Assembly (NCBI GenBank): GCA_963924555.1
Contig: OZ004583.1
Coordinates: 7,206,582-7,270,581, forward strand
Length of the DNA stretch: 64,000 nt
Direction: 5' to 3'
Origin: Crambe crambe
Taxonomy: Eukaryota; Porifera; Demospongiae; Poecilosclerida; Crambeidae
Below the pieces are notes generated by a model, which made no database searches, was not told the origin of the DNA, and saw only the letters and a program-made list of their open reading frames with translations. Position numbers and translations under genes: made by a program. Shown piece after piece: positions 37,589 to 48,721 of this stretch; the first letter of the stretch is position 1, and every line of letters starts with the position of its first letter.

Positions 37589-38546
37589 TTAAGAGAGGGA
37601 GTCAATGCTCTCAGTAGTGCTTTGTATGTCTGTCAATGCATCAGTTGAAGTATGTTTTTGTAAATGTAGTTTGTAGGAGTAGCATTTGCGTTTAGGTTTA
37701 GGTGGGAGAGATAAGGGTAAAGTTGAGTCAGAAGAAAAAGAAAGTTGAGTTTTGTCATTAGAATGTATATCATTTTGTATATTGTCATTGTTGCTGTCAG
37801 AGAGTATTTGTAAGTCAGATGAAAGTCTCGTCTCATCTAAGTCATCGTTTTGTGTATTGTCATTGTTGATGTCGGAGAGTATTTGTATGTCAGATGACAG
37901 TCTTGTCTTGTCTAGGTCTTCGTCCAGTAAGAGTCCTGTCTCGTCAAGATCAGAGTTTGATTCATTGTCAGCGTCATAATTATTGTCACAGTTCCAGTCT
38001 TGTTCAGTTTTGTCAGTATTGTCCATTGTAGTAAGTTGTAGTCCTGTCAATTGAGCACTACTGAGAGCACTACTAACCTCTCCTGCCCTCCTCCTTTCCC
38101 CATTAATGACCACCTTGACCCCACAAACTCTGTTGCCATAGGCACGAGAATAGCCCTCTCTGACAAATGGGAGAGATATCACTTCCCTGTATACACGAAG
38201 GTAAGAAGCTGTCAAAGGTACATTAGACAGCTGCTAGAGTGTTTGTAGCATACTATAGTATAGCTAGCTATTTAATAAGTTTCTGGTTAATAGTTAATGG
38301 AATGTCTTACCCAGAGGCCTGGAATCCTGCTCTTAGGAGTGGTGCCAAGTACTGTGATGCCTCCTTAGCAAGATGTCCCAGCTTTTGGTTATTAACCAAA
38401 AGCTGGATGCAATTTTTGTCCCTCGCGTTGGAAGGCTCCAGCTTGCAAAGAAATCTTTGCCCAACGAAAATACAAGGCGCAGGGACATCATAAAACATGA
38501 TGCCCCTGGCTTGGCTAAAAAAACTTGTTAACATATCGACTGCCAT
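37589..38546 (-). CDS. HIRAN-domain protein carried by the transposon
   Basis: Two exons: 38546-38311, starting at the first ATG (MAVDMLTSFFSQARGIMFYD), then a 124-bp intron (gtaaga...tacag), then 38186-37589, 277 aa in total. The phase matches across the junction. Exon 1 shows the HIRAN pattern: RFLCKLEPSNARDKNCIQLL, then KLGHLAKEASQYLAPLL. HIRAN domains, as in HLTF/Rad5 proteins, bind DNA ends and stalled forks (family knowledge). The C-terminal half is acidic and polar, with two imperfect repeats (DLDKTRLSSDIQILSDINND / DLDETRLSSDLQILSDSNND), then a basic KPKRKCYSYKLHLQ. It is convergent with the transposase, and the two stops are about 65 bp apart. Domain call by eye. Confidence 0.7.
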
Positions 38547-38718
38547 CTTCTCAGTAGCTGCGCTGCTGCATGCAAAACTTTCAGCGGGCAAATGGCGGTC
38601 CTAGCGCGCGAATGTGATGGCCACGTGGTGCTTGTGACGTCATATCCTGCTAAGGATGCAGTGTATACGTCATACAAAGTTGCTTTTCCAAGCTTTTTAC
38701 TCCGGTAGGACGACAAAC

Positions 38719-39228
38719 GCAGCTGTAACGCAGAAACTGTTGGAGGATGAAGGTCGATTTTAGGAGCGATGTAAACTGGACACTAGCTGGACATGCTTTT
38801 CAAATAATAAATCTTAACTACAATATTTGGACAAATTATGATCTAAACACATTAGGACCTAAAAATATGAAGAAAAAACGGCTTCTATCGAATATTGTGG
38901 TAACTTACATTGTGCTGGGATGACAAAGATAACTGTAGAGGTGATACTGATGCTGGTGGAAGACATTATGAAGATTTAAATGAATTATGGAAATTATGAG
39001 CTAAAGAAAGTGAATCCCACACCCGTTTTAGGTACCTTCGCGTGCAGTTGTTTATAAACAACATGGTTTCATTTTCAACATTGATATTTGTATTGTAGTG
39101 AAAGTGATAGCTGATTTATATTCTTGCCGAGTTTCAGACCCCTCTGACCTGTAACTTAGAAAATACAAACTCTGGAACACAGAAACATGAAAAATACAAA
39201 AGTTCTACTCTTTAAGCCTGTGGCACTG
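38719..39228 (-). repeat. Right long terminal inverted repeat of the DDE/HIRAN transposon
   Basis: Reverse complement of 35137-35649 with few changes, including one short indel near 38960. It lies about 170 bp upstream of the HIRAN start codon, so each TIR could act as promoter for one of the two genes. Confidence 0.85.
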
Positions 39229-40585
39229 TAGTTATGGCTATAAGTATGCGCGGGTAATTGGAGCCAAGCCACGTGTTATCAGTTTAGATCAAGTTATTTT
39301 CTCGTTTCTTTTCTCATTTTTGTGTGACTTTCTCTCATGCCTGCCATGACTCTCCCTGGACTTCTGCCTTGTTCTTCTACTGGACAATCCCCAGAGAGGT
39401 AGGGTGGTTCAGCTGACATCTCAAACCTGCTCCTTCCTTTCCTGATCCCAGCAACTCCTGGAGGGTTTAGCAATGAATGTTCTGTATAAGCTAAACTGCC
39501 GGGAAGATTAGCAATGATTCGAATATTGTAGTTAAACTTGAAAATGTGACTTCTCATTGATTCTATCGATCTAGTTAGCTAAAAGATTCTGTGATTCAGT
39601 TTTCTAGTTAGCTGAACTATTCTATAATTCATATTTCTTAGTTTTAACCAGCAGTTACTTGCGTAAGCTAGCTAACTTACTCGAGATTCAGTAGCACCTG
39701 GCAGCCATTGTTGTTGCTCTATCGCGCGCAATGCGCGCGCACTACATTCCTTGTGGTGAATGGCAGCTCCATACTTTGCTTATGGGACATACAGCTAACT
39801 TCTTACTGGTAAGGAATGAGTCCTTATAAAAAGTATCATCATAAATCTCGGATAATTAGCTAGCTGCTGGTGTTTGAAATTTTGAAATTGGTCAAGAATT
39901 GAGCAAGTTATCACGGATATAAAAAGGTCGAGGTGAACGCGAATAGACTTTAGAGCCTACTACAATGTGCAGACCAAGTTTCAGGACCAGGGAGCTTACC
40001 GTTTCAGAAATACGGCAAGCAGGTAAATCGCTATATTCTTCTTCTTCTCTATTATTATTATTATTCTTCTTCTTCTTCTTAGACAACCATATCTCTCGAA
40101 CCACTCAAGCTACAGCCATGATTTCTGGACAAATCCACTCCAAATTCTACCAACTACGATCTTTTCTATTCGTTGATCCTCGAAAGAGTCGATGAAAAAG
40201 GAGACACTATGGAGCACAGCACTCGACTAATTCAATTAGGAAGCCATCTTTTCTATAATACGCATGCGCATGTATTTGAATATCCAATTATTCGAAATCA
40301 TAATATTACTCAGCTGTCTCTAGCTAGCTAGCTCTAGCTCTGGATAATGATGATGATAGACTACTGTATCGATTCGGGGATTTAGATTCACCACGGTAGA
40401 CTCTATTTCAGCATCTTCGACCTCCAAGTATGGCTCAACAACACAACACCTTGACTCGATAATGATTGGGCTGGTATTGGAGAACTATTGGAGAACTTCT
40501 TTCATCTGTCCCTGCATACACATAGAAGAATGAACTCTAATCATAGCTAAAACCATAAAAGAGAGGAAAAAAGACCAGGAACAAG

Positions 40586-40888
40586 TAAGGGAAAAAGCAT
40601 TTCGTGAAATGAAAAAAAGATGTAGGGATGACCACTGCTCAAAAAAGTAAGGAAACAAGAAGGATGGAAATGGGATCAATCTTTGTTCTGTATATCCAGC
40701 CAACAATCCCTACATATACGTCGGGTAACTTCAGATTATAGTGTAGTAATGTACGTATATGTAGGGATTGTTGGCTGGATATACAGAACAAAGATTGATC
40801 CCATTTCCATCCTTCTTGTTTCCTTACTTTTTTGAGCAGTGGTCATCCCTACATCTTTTTTTCATTTCACGAAATGCTTTTTCCCTTA
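40586..40888. repeat. 303-bp terminal hairpin of F1 copy 1
   Basis: The arms start taagggaaaaagcatttcg and contain gatgtagggatgaccactgc. The loop is about 37 nt around 40718-40755. Almost identical hairpins are at 53491-53797 and 54319-54600. The open frames over it on both strands are palindrome artefacts. Confidence 0.9.
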
Positions 40889-41017
40889 TTCAATAAGACT
40901 GGACTGACTTACAAGTGTGGTGACTCAAAAGGTGACATGTAAAAAAACACATGGTGCAGTGCTAAAATATTCTACTGAGCATGCTCACAAAAGATAACCA
41001 ATAATAAAAATTTCACA
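40886..41017 (-). repeat. Gypsy-1 3' LTR, inner part
   Basis: It matches 45604-45737 (attcaataagactggactga and onward, ending in aaccaataa...ca). On the minus strand it starts TGTGAAATT directly after the polypurine tract. Its distal 18 bases are at 34891-34908, beyond F1. Confidence 0.8.
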
Positions 41018-41258
41018 TCTCCCCTTCTCAGTCAGTGTAAACCCAATTTGAATATCGATCAGGGGGATGTAGAACAGTTCCAGTTTGTGAACGTGTGGCA
41101 ATTCGAGATGTCTGAGTGGTAGATGATGGAAGGGCGAGTTCTGACTCTGGTACACTGGTGGTTTTTGCACGTACTCTAATTTGGCTTTTAGTCCTCCGAA
41201 CTTCACCTGATGGCATGCTGATCTGATATGACCTGGGTTCCTCAGCCCTTTGTATCAC

Positions 41259-42895
41259 TTAGCCTGGTATATTTTCTCTACCTTGAGTGTTAATCCATAC
41301 ATCTGTATTGTCAGGGAGAGGTGATGTTTCACGTACTCTATGATGTTTGTCATAATGATGTTTCATGTCCGATTTGTGTTTCTCGTCTTTCTCCCTAAAA
41401 TCTTTGATGTGTGACCATTTAGGATTCTTGATGTGAGGAACATCTGTTTGAAGACATCTCCCCATAAGCAACTCAGCTGGACTTAGTCCACATCACGGAA
41501 GTGGGGTAGCTCGGTAGCTGAGCAGGGCCATATATGGATCAGGTGAGTTGCCAATTAGAGGTTTCACCATACGTTCAGCCAAGCCATTAGACTGAGGGTT
41601 GTAGTATTAGGCAATTACTCAGTAGATTAATCAAGGGTAGACAGTACCTGAACGTCCATATCTTCATTATGCTACCCCTTATAAGCTTGATTTAGGTCTC
41701 AGAAGAGAGCTCTCTTTGAGAGCTTTCCAATAGTGTACTTAGTTACAACTTTACACCCCCCATATATGGAAGACCTGACATGACCTCAGAAATTAAAAAA
41801 ATTCCCACATACTTAGGAGGCCTTTGATACTCCTATCATAGCTTCTATGGGCCTAGCTGCTTTAGCTGCTTTAAGTGAGTGATGGGAGATGTAAAAAAAA
41901 GACACTTTTTTCACATTTACCTTCTTTTTTTTTTGGAACCATACCCCCCCCCCCCCCCCCCCTTGAAATCCCATGACTCACTTAAAGCAGCTAGGCCCAT
42001 AGAAGCTATGATAGGAGTATCAAAGGCCTCCTAAGTATGTGGTAATTTTAAAGAATTTTTTTAATTTCTGAGGTCGTATAAAGTTGTAACTAAGTACACT
42101 ATTGGAAAGCTCTCAAAGAGAGCTCTCTTTTGAGACCTAAATAGGGGGTAGCATAATGAATATATGGACGTTTAAAAATTTTTACTTTTTATGGTACCGT
42201 CTATTAAGATATAATGATAATGATAAAGAAAGCACACACAGCATAATGGTATATAACTCAAGTCCTGTGATACAACATGACATCACATTAGTTACTAATA
42301 GCTAACTGACTACATGATTACATATTACCACACAAGTACAACAGTACATAGTACAAAAGGTCTCACTACAACTACTAGTTGTGTGAGTAAAATTGTAACT
42401 GGCTGCAAATTCCTTCATCTCATGTGAATCAAATTAAGGACCGTTATCACTCACAAACTCAGACGGAATTCCATGACGTGAAAATATAGCTTTTAACGTA
42501 GTAATTACACTTGCTGATGATGTTGAGGTCAGTTTCTGAATTTCCATGTACCTTGAATAGTAATCTACCACAAGTAGGTAAACTGCTCCACTCAGCTGAA
42601 ATAGGTCTGCAGCTACTCGTTCCCACAGATGACTGGGTAGCTCTGGTTGTAATGGTGGTTCCACTGGTGGTGGTGTAGTCTTCATGCAAGTAGGACACGA
42701 TTTCACAAACTCTTCAACTGCTTTTGATGCACCCGGCCATGAGCAGACTGAATTGGACACTCGTAAACGACATCTTTGTATACCTTGGTGACCATGATGG
42801 ATCTTTTCTAGTGTCTCATGTTGCAAGCTTGAAGGTATGACTATCCTCCTCCTGTGGAGTAAGAGGTTGTCACTAACAGTGAGTTCATTTCTCAC
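41259..42895 (-). pseudogene. Gypsy-1 integrase, split by an insertion
   Basis: From 42895: zinc-binding H2C2 region (HHGHQGIQRCR...CPTC), then the catalytic core (AADLFQLSGAVYLLVVDYYS ... FVSDNGP). The frame changes, is interrupted by the insertion at about 41610-42365, and resumes with the third catalytic residue (SNGLAERMV). It ends with a C-terminal part (SPAELLMGR...DKHHRVRETSPLP). A stop lies near 41490. Not functional. Confidence 0.8.
41610..42365. mobile_element. Fold-back insertion with poly-C centre in the Gypsy-1 integrase
   Basis: The core 41638-42203 is inverted: tagac-gtacc...acgtccatat and ctaccccttata on the left, their complements on the right. A 19-base C run at 41944-41962 lies near the centre. 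The integrase frame is continuous on either side once this block is ignored, so the block is an insertion. The exact ends are uncertain. Confidence 0.65.
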
Positions 42896-43081
42896 GGCCC
42901 AGTACTTCGAGAGGATTCCTTTAACTGTGTGTCTTGCTGGCCACTTGACTTGGTATAGCCGATAACTTGAGAGCAGAGTGAGTCATCTTGCTGTGCTTTC
43001 CGATACTGCTCTAATCGATCTTTGTTAGCAGGGAGTTGTTGAATTATAGCTTGCACAAAATTTTCCACATCCTCATCTCCT

Positions 43082-44830
43082 TCAAATACTGGATCTGCTG
43101 AGGGTAGCGGAGCACGAGACAGCGTGTCTGCTGTATATAAACATTTTCCAGGAACGTGTGATATAGAATAGTCGAACCTGGTTAGGCGTTATCTTAATCG
43201 TTGGTGGTAACCTGTCCAGGCTGGTATGACTCAGCAAAGGAACTAGTGGTTTATGTTCAGTTTCAATTTCGATCTTTTTCCCGATCTGAGAACTTCTCAC
43301 GTGACCATACTAGAGCGAGTGCCTCCTTCTCTATTTGAGAGTATCGCCTCTCAGTCTCTGTTAAAGACTTCGAAGCATATGCAACTGGTTTCCACTGTTG
43401 GGTGGTACTGTAATAAAACCGCACCCAGCCCATAGGCCGAAGCATCAGCACGAATCTTTGTCTGGGCATTCAGATCGTATAATGACAAAACTGTTGGTTT
43501 AGTAAGTTCTCCTTTAATCTTGATGAATGCTTCGTCCTGAGCTGCTCCCCACACCCATACTCTCTTTGAGGAGTTCACGAAGGGGTTGTGAATACTCTGA
43601 TAAGTTGGGGCTGAATTTCCCAAGGTGATTAGCCATCCCCATAAATCTCCGCAGCTCTGTCACCATCTTTAGTTTCCCATTTCCAGGATTGCTTTTGTCT
43701 TTGCAGGGTCAGGTGACATTCCATCACTCCCAATAACATGTCCGAGAAAGTGAAGTTTTGCTTTTGTGAACTCACACTTATCTTTATTCAGTGTAGCACC
43801 TCTCTCACGAATTCTCTCAAGGACAGCACGGAGCCTTTGGTCGTGCTCTTGCTTGGATTTACCATATACCAGAACGTCGTCCATGTGTATAAGCACCCCC
43901 TCCAACCCTGCCAGCATTTGATTCATGCGGCGCTGAAAATGTTCGGGAGCACTTGCAATCCCAAATGGTAACTTGTTAAATCGAAATCTCCCAAATGGAG
44001 TAATGAAGGTGGTGTAATCTCATGAGTGCTCTTCTAATGGAATTGGCCAAAAACCACAATTTGTGTCTAACTTGCTAAATACAGCAGCTCCTGCAAGTTG
44101 ACTTTCATCTACCAGCTTGGTATAGGATGAACCTCCCTTCATTGAGGGGTCGGAAATCAACACAAATATCGACTTTTTAGGTACGACCACCATTGCAGCA
44201 CACCAACTTGTGGGCTTCTCAACTTTTGAAATCACCCCTAGTGTTTCCATGCGGGTAAGTTCTGCGTGAACTTTGTCTCTCAGAGGAAGGGGAACAATTC
44301 TCGGGGTAAATAATGCGAAAGGTTTAGCACCTGATTTGAGTTCAATTCGGTACTCCTCCTTAAAGGTTCCCAAACCTTCAAATAGTGAAGGATACTGATC
44401 AGGTATGCTCTTTTGAATAGAGTCAATTTGTGCCAATAAATTCAAGGCTTTAATTGCAGGTAAACCCAAAAGGTCATTTTGTAGCTTTTTCACAAGCTGT
44501 TCGGCTTTTCTACCATTGTACTCACAAATAACCTCTAGTTGGGTCTTGTTAGCTCCCATCAACTGCTTCGTCGTCTCTCGGGATAGCTTGTGATTGAGCT
44601 TCAGAGAGTCCATAGTCCTTTCGGTAATTACAGAGACTTCAGCTCCTGTGTCTATCTTAAAGTTGACCCCTTGGCCATTCACTTTTATTATGACTCTCCA
44701 CGAATTGCTATTCCCTTCTGGTTCATCGACCACATCAAGGTAAGCTGTGTCATAGTACTCTGATTCTGGTACATTGTCTTGAGGTTCCTGAGGTGCTGTA
44801 ATATCGTCAACTACCTTCTTTGAAAAGCAT
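43082..44830 (-). pseudogene. Gypsy-1 protease, reverse transcriptase and RNase H, degenerate
   Basis: Order on minus: protease active site (FKIDTGAEVSVIT, about 44675), RT start (ETLGVISKVEKPTSWCAAMV), an in-frame TGA near 44020, then RFRFNKLPFGIASAPEHF, the RT catalytic box IHMDDVLVYG (about 43880) and LHFLGHVIG. RNase H pieces follow: ADASAYGLGAVLLQ (about 43450) and EKEALALVW (about 43330) in another frame. A stop follows ILEMGN. The protease-RT frame overlaps the end of gag, as in elements that use frameshifting. Confidence 0.85.
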
Positions 44831-45566
44831 AATGACCTTTCCTTTTACAAGAATGGCATACAACATCCTTTGCAGGGCACTGTTGTTCGGGATGAGACCC
44901 TTTACCACAGCTTGAACATTTATTCGGTTTAAAATTGAAATTGACCTTTTTGGTACTAGATTGTGACTGCTTTACATTGACCTTTGGCTTGTACCTGACA
45001 GCATCCATGGGTAACTTTGGCTTAAATCCCGCTTTCATCAGTTCTTGCTGTTCTTGTACTGCCTCACGTTGCCTCACCATCTTTTTAGCCATCTCTAAGG
45101 TGAGAGTCGCATCCAATTGTAGCCTCTGCGAGAGCCCTGTGTCTCTGATGCCGACTACGATACGGTCCCTGATCATCTCTTCTTTCATTTCGCCGTAGGC
45201 ACAATTTTCGGCTAGCTGATAGAGATTAGTGATAAACTGTTTGACTGACTCGTCGTTGTTTTGGCTCCGTCGGTTGAAACGGGCATGCTTGAAAATAACA
45301 TTCTTTCTCACTTGGATGAAAGCATCGAACTTTGCTACGACCCGGTCATAGATCTTCTTGTGCTCCTGAGTTATGTTTGTGGACGTTAGAATGTCGTCTG
45401 CTTCTTCTCCCATCGTGTAGAGAAGGGTGCTGACCTGCCTCTCCTGTTCTTCAGAGGACAGACCAAATGCTGAGCGGAACTGGTCGAATCTCCTCTTCCA
45501 CTTAGGCCATTCATCTGGATGGCGGAAGGAAAACGGTGCCGGGGTTTGTAGTCTTACACAAGCCAT
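44811..45566 (-). CDS. Gypsy-1 Gag
   Basis: Open frame of 251 aa: a capsid-like helical region (PDEWPKWKRRFDQFRSAFGL, then NLYQLAENCAYGEMKEEMIR), a basic linker, and zinc knuckles. The first is complete (CSSCGKGSHPEQQC). The second (CHSCKRKGHYAFQRR) lacks its last Cys and ends at a stop. ATG is 26 bp inside the primer-binding site. It is intact as a frame, but the downstream polyprotein is broken. Confidence 0.8.
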   Translation of the reverse strand: MACVRLQTPAPFSFRHPDEWPKWKRRFDQFRSAFGLSSEEQERQVSTLLYTMGEEADDILTSTNITQEHKKIYDRVVAKFDAFIQVRKNVIFKHARFNRRSQNNDESVKQFITNLYQLAENCAYGEMKEEMIRDRIVVGIRDTGLSQRLQLDATLTLEMAKKMVRQREAVQEQQELMKAGFKPKLPMDAVRYKPKVNVKQSQSSTKKVNFNFKPNKCSSCGKGSHPEQQCPAKDVVCHSCKRKGHYAFQRR

Positions 45567-45591
45567 TCTCGTTGAGACACTTCTGACACCA

Positions 45592-45737
45592 TGTAGTAAA
45601 AGCTCTTATTCAATAAGACTGGACTGACTTACAAGTGTGGTGACTCAAAAGGTGACGTGTAAAAACACGTGGTGCAGTGCTAAAATATTCTACTGAGCAT
45701 GCTCACAAAAGATAACCAATAAATATAATAAAATACA
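45592..45737 (-). repeat. Gypsy-1 5' LTR (146 bp) and adjacent primer-binding site
   Basis: It begins TGT and ends ACA on the minus strand. The inner end touches tggtgtcagaa (45581-45591), a tRNA primer-binding site type common in animal Gypsy elements. It is short for an LTR. It differs from the 3' LTR most at its outer end. Confidence 0.75.
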
Positions 45738-47296
45738 AGTCAACTTATTCCACAAAAAGTAAATATGCAAGCCCTCCCAAGATGATACTATACTACCATC
45801 TTCAAAGTATCTACCCCGCAGTGTGCATGCACAGCAAGGGGTAAAGTGATCGTGCTTGGCATGGATATATATGTAAAATATATGTGTACCCCCCCACCAA
45901 AAAAATAATAAAATCTGAATGGCGCTTTAGCGGTCAACTCACGTTATGAATCATTGGTAGAGGAATATTCACTCAATTCATAGACTAATTTAGTGACTTC
46001 AGAAGGCAGAAGTTGTTTCTGCACCGAACAATTCTGCAGTTTCTTTTAAAGCGCACTGAAAGGCCACACCCATTCATCAGAATTACGGTCATGATGTCAA
46101 CATTATACAGCGAGCATGCATGCAAGATCCTACTTCAGTTTACGGATTCCGTACCTACCTGCAGTATACTTCGATTACGGATCACGACATGTCTAAAAGA
46201 AATACGCATTTAGCTATAATTATTGGTGCGGGGTACGTATTCTACGATTACTTCTAGTTTCTTCCTTTAATTTGCAGGAACACAATTTTGGTCAAATCTT
46301 ACCATGCTGGAGTCTAGATTAAACAAAGTTGTATAGTCTTGACAGCTGGCCATGCATTAATGTAAATGTAATAATAGTGGAATAAGTAGCTAGCTATAAA
46401 CTTTTATTTTTCATTATGCTACAGCTAGCTATAGCTGTAATCTCTCTCCTCTATGATATATAATGGAATCACATCAGCCAATGTAGAGTGGAGAGCCTTC
46501 ACTGGCACATGGGGTCATGTGTTCTACTGAACTCTGGTTACATCATGCTCATCTCATGTAATTATAATGATGTTTACCAACTGTGGGTAGAAATTCACTG
46601 TGGCCTTCCCAGACTCCTCCCTTCCTACAACTATGGTTCAGGAACTCAATTGCAGCATGCAGTTACATGTAGTGACTCATTAATTGCTTCATCCCCAGAA
46701 TTAAGGGCTATATTTTTGTGCAGTCTGTTACACAAATCAAAATTAATGTTATCATCTGACGGACCATTCGATGATTCTGTTGTGTTTGCTCTTCCAGCAC
46801 TAGATTCAACTTACCTCACTCTTAAGAAGCAAATTCTTCATGAAGGAAGTTTCGTATGGCTACCAACGCAACTAGGAAGTATTTGCTAATCAAGTGTCCT
46901 ACCTTTTGTTTGACCATAAGCTTAGCTTGATTGGTTCAGAGAGGAGGAGTGTTATTTTTGTTGTTGTGTCTCTTTTGGTTTTTGCTGATGGGGCTGGTGT
47001 GTCAGCCAGCTAGAACATGCGTGCTATTCATCATTCACCATGTGCACAATTTTCACAATACTACGTAGTTAAATTTAAGCGCATGCGCATGTAATTGCCC
47101 TTTTGTTTTTCCTCTGCCCCGCGAAAAAGTGGTCCTGGGTATGAGTCTAGAAGAGTTATAGCTATGTACTTTTGATTAATTTTAGTAATCGTGTTTGCAG
47201 ATCATCTTGTGCTCTTGTACTATGCTGCTCTCTATTGGGAATGTGAATTGTAAGTTGTAAGTACTAATTCCATGATTGAAGCTATCAGAGAGTGGT

Positions 47297-47374
<78 letters not shown>

Positions 47375-48660
47375 GTGGGATGCTAGGTCAATTAAAGGTC
47401 ATATGACTATAATATAAACTCCAAACTTTTTCATTTTAAATTTAACTGTTTCACAACAGTGAGCTAGCTACTATAAGATGACAGGGCAATGTGCAACATT
47501 TGACAGCAAGCGAGGGAGCAAGTACCTGATAGGCACTTAGGCTTAGCTAAGATATTGCTATCAGATCATGTAAGTGGTGGTTCAGCTGCATACATAGGAA
47601 GCTGTAATGCTTATCACAAGCACCAATCCACTTTGATAAGCCTAAGGTCTCTATGACCTAACACTGTAGAAAATAATCAAGCTTGATTACAATTGGAGCT
47701 GGGGCATTTTGGAGTGTATAGATATAGAATAATTTCAATGAGTGAGATCGAGTCAGCTCGCTCGCTGAACTAGGGCAATATGCAACATTTGATAGCGAAC
47801 GAGTAAGTGTTCTCCAACTCTGTTTATGATTCAACTCCTTAGCTAAGATTGGTTCCAGCCAGGCAGCCACACCTATATATTTACGTATTGGTCGATTCAC
47901 ACGTTGGCCAGAACCCATGTCTTGACCCAATGTGGTAGCAATAAAATTAATATCCCACAACAAAACAACAGAAACAGTTCCAAAACAACTGCACTACAAA
48001 AACTACACTAAGTAAGGGATGGTTTGTTCCATGATCCACCATACCACAGGCATCTTGCTTTATGGTTATGCAGCCGTTAGTGAGGGAGTGCTCTTCAACT
48101 TGGGAAAACCACACCTCTGGCCGGGTCTGTGGGCTAATGGCAGTGGCTACTAGCTCTCTGTCAGTTGTTGCATATCCATCGGTTGCCATGTCTTGGCCCA
48201 TTCCATCTCCAATATAACAGCTGAAACTGTAGCCCAAGCATTCATGAGTGGATGGATCTCAAAACACCACAGACCTAGGACGACAGTTTGAGTCTACGTT
48301 ATGGGACTCGTCCAACAAGCTGTCATCTTTCATCACTGCTAGCTACAGCGAAAGAATCTTGAAAGTTAGTTCTCTCACGTAAGGTAGTTCTTCTGTTCAA
48401 TGCTGGGCTCCACACGCTTTGATATACGTAGTAACCTTGATTCATTGACTCTTTTGTGTAAGTTTCGGCCATTGATAGCAATGGTAGAGATAGCTACTAC
48501 AGTAGCAGCTATAGCTAGATTTCTGAATAGAAACACTTGCACTGTACTGTAGTGAGGGGATGTGGTTATTAGTGAATGCGTATTCAAGCGTGCACTCTTA
48601 TGACGACAACTAGCTATTCCTCTAAGTGCACGCCATGAAAATCTTCAGACTCAAATAGCA
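45738..48660. other. Mostly non-genic; one weak ORF, (CT)n tract, weak minus exons
   Basis: 46488-46889 (+) is a 133-codon frame (ends KKQILHEGSFVWLPTQLGSI) of unknown origin and could be a gene relic. 47299-47370 is a (CT)n microsatellite. 48237-48010 (-) encodes GDGMGQDMATDGYATTDREL followed by VATAISPQTRPEVWFSQVEE, which looks exon-like but has no clear splice partners. 47460-47530 and 47745-47850 share diverged words (gggcaatrtgcaacatttga). Nothing else supported. Confidence 0.35.
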
Positions 48661-48721
48661 ATGGTTGTTGGATATGATTAGCTACAGGTCAGTGCATGTG
48701 ATATATATAGGAACTACAGCA

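Larger units (their letters stand above)
35137..39228. mobile_element. 4.1-kb autonomous-looking DNA transposon with DDE transposase and HIRAN gene
   Basis: The termini are long inverted repeats of about 510 bp (35137-35649 and 38719-39228) starting cagtgccacaggcttaaag, flanked by TA (35135-35136 and 39229-39230). Inside are an uninterrupted 570-codon transposase on plus and a two-exon HIRAN-domain gene on minus, arranged tail to tail. The two TIRs differ by only scattered bases, which suggests recent insertion. TA target and DDE motif place it near the IS630/Tc1/mariner superfamily. Confidence 0.85.
35049..39950. mobile_element. TIR element with TA target inside F1, hosting the DDE/HIRAN transposon
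   Basis: aagtctattcacgttcacct at 35049 is inverted at the right end (39926-39950). TA flanks both ends (35047-35048 and 39951-39952), and the other F1 copies show the uninterrupted site (cctactagagcctac). Without the 4.1-kb inner transposon it is about 810 bp and codes for nothing evident. Confidence 0.75.
34909..40885 (+). mobile_element. Hairpin-ended element F1, copy 1, in the Gypsy-1 LTR
   Basis: The element proper is 34909-35048 plus 39953-40885, about 1073 bp. The rest is a later insertion. It starts cagagagtgcggtagcactc, a small hairpin followed by tatgtagggatgac, and ends with the 300-bp hairpin 40586-40888. TTAT is duplicated at 34905-34908 and 40886-40889. Because the target is the Gypsy LTR, the empty site can be read from the intact LTR (45604-45615). 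The interior includes a short frame (MCRPSFRTRELTVSEIRQA), a gtaaat donor-like site, a (TTC)/(TTA) tract ending cttag, and a second frame (GQIHSKFYQLRSFLF). These could be a small spliced gene or chance. Confidence 0.75.
34891..45737 (-). mobile_element. Degenerate Ty3/Gypsy LTR retrotransposon (Gypsy-1) hosting nested insertions
   Basis: Minus-strand order: 5' LTR 45737-45592, primer-binding site tggtgtcagaa directly next to it, gag, protease-RT-RNase H, integrase, polypurine tract gagaaggggaga (41018-41029), 3' LTR. The 3' LTR is split: its inner part is 40886-41017 and its last 18 bases are at 34891-34908. The 6 kb between them is the F1 element and its contents. Coding regions carry stops and frameshifts, so the element is dead. 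It has no envelope gene. Confidence 0.85.
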
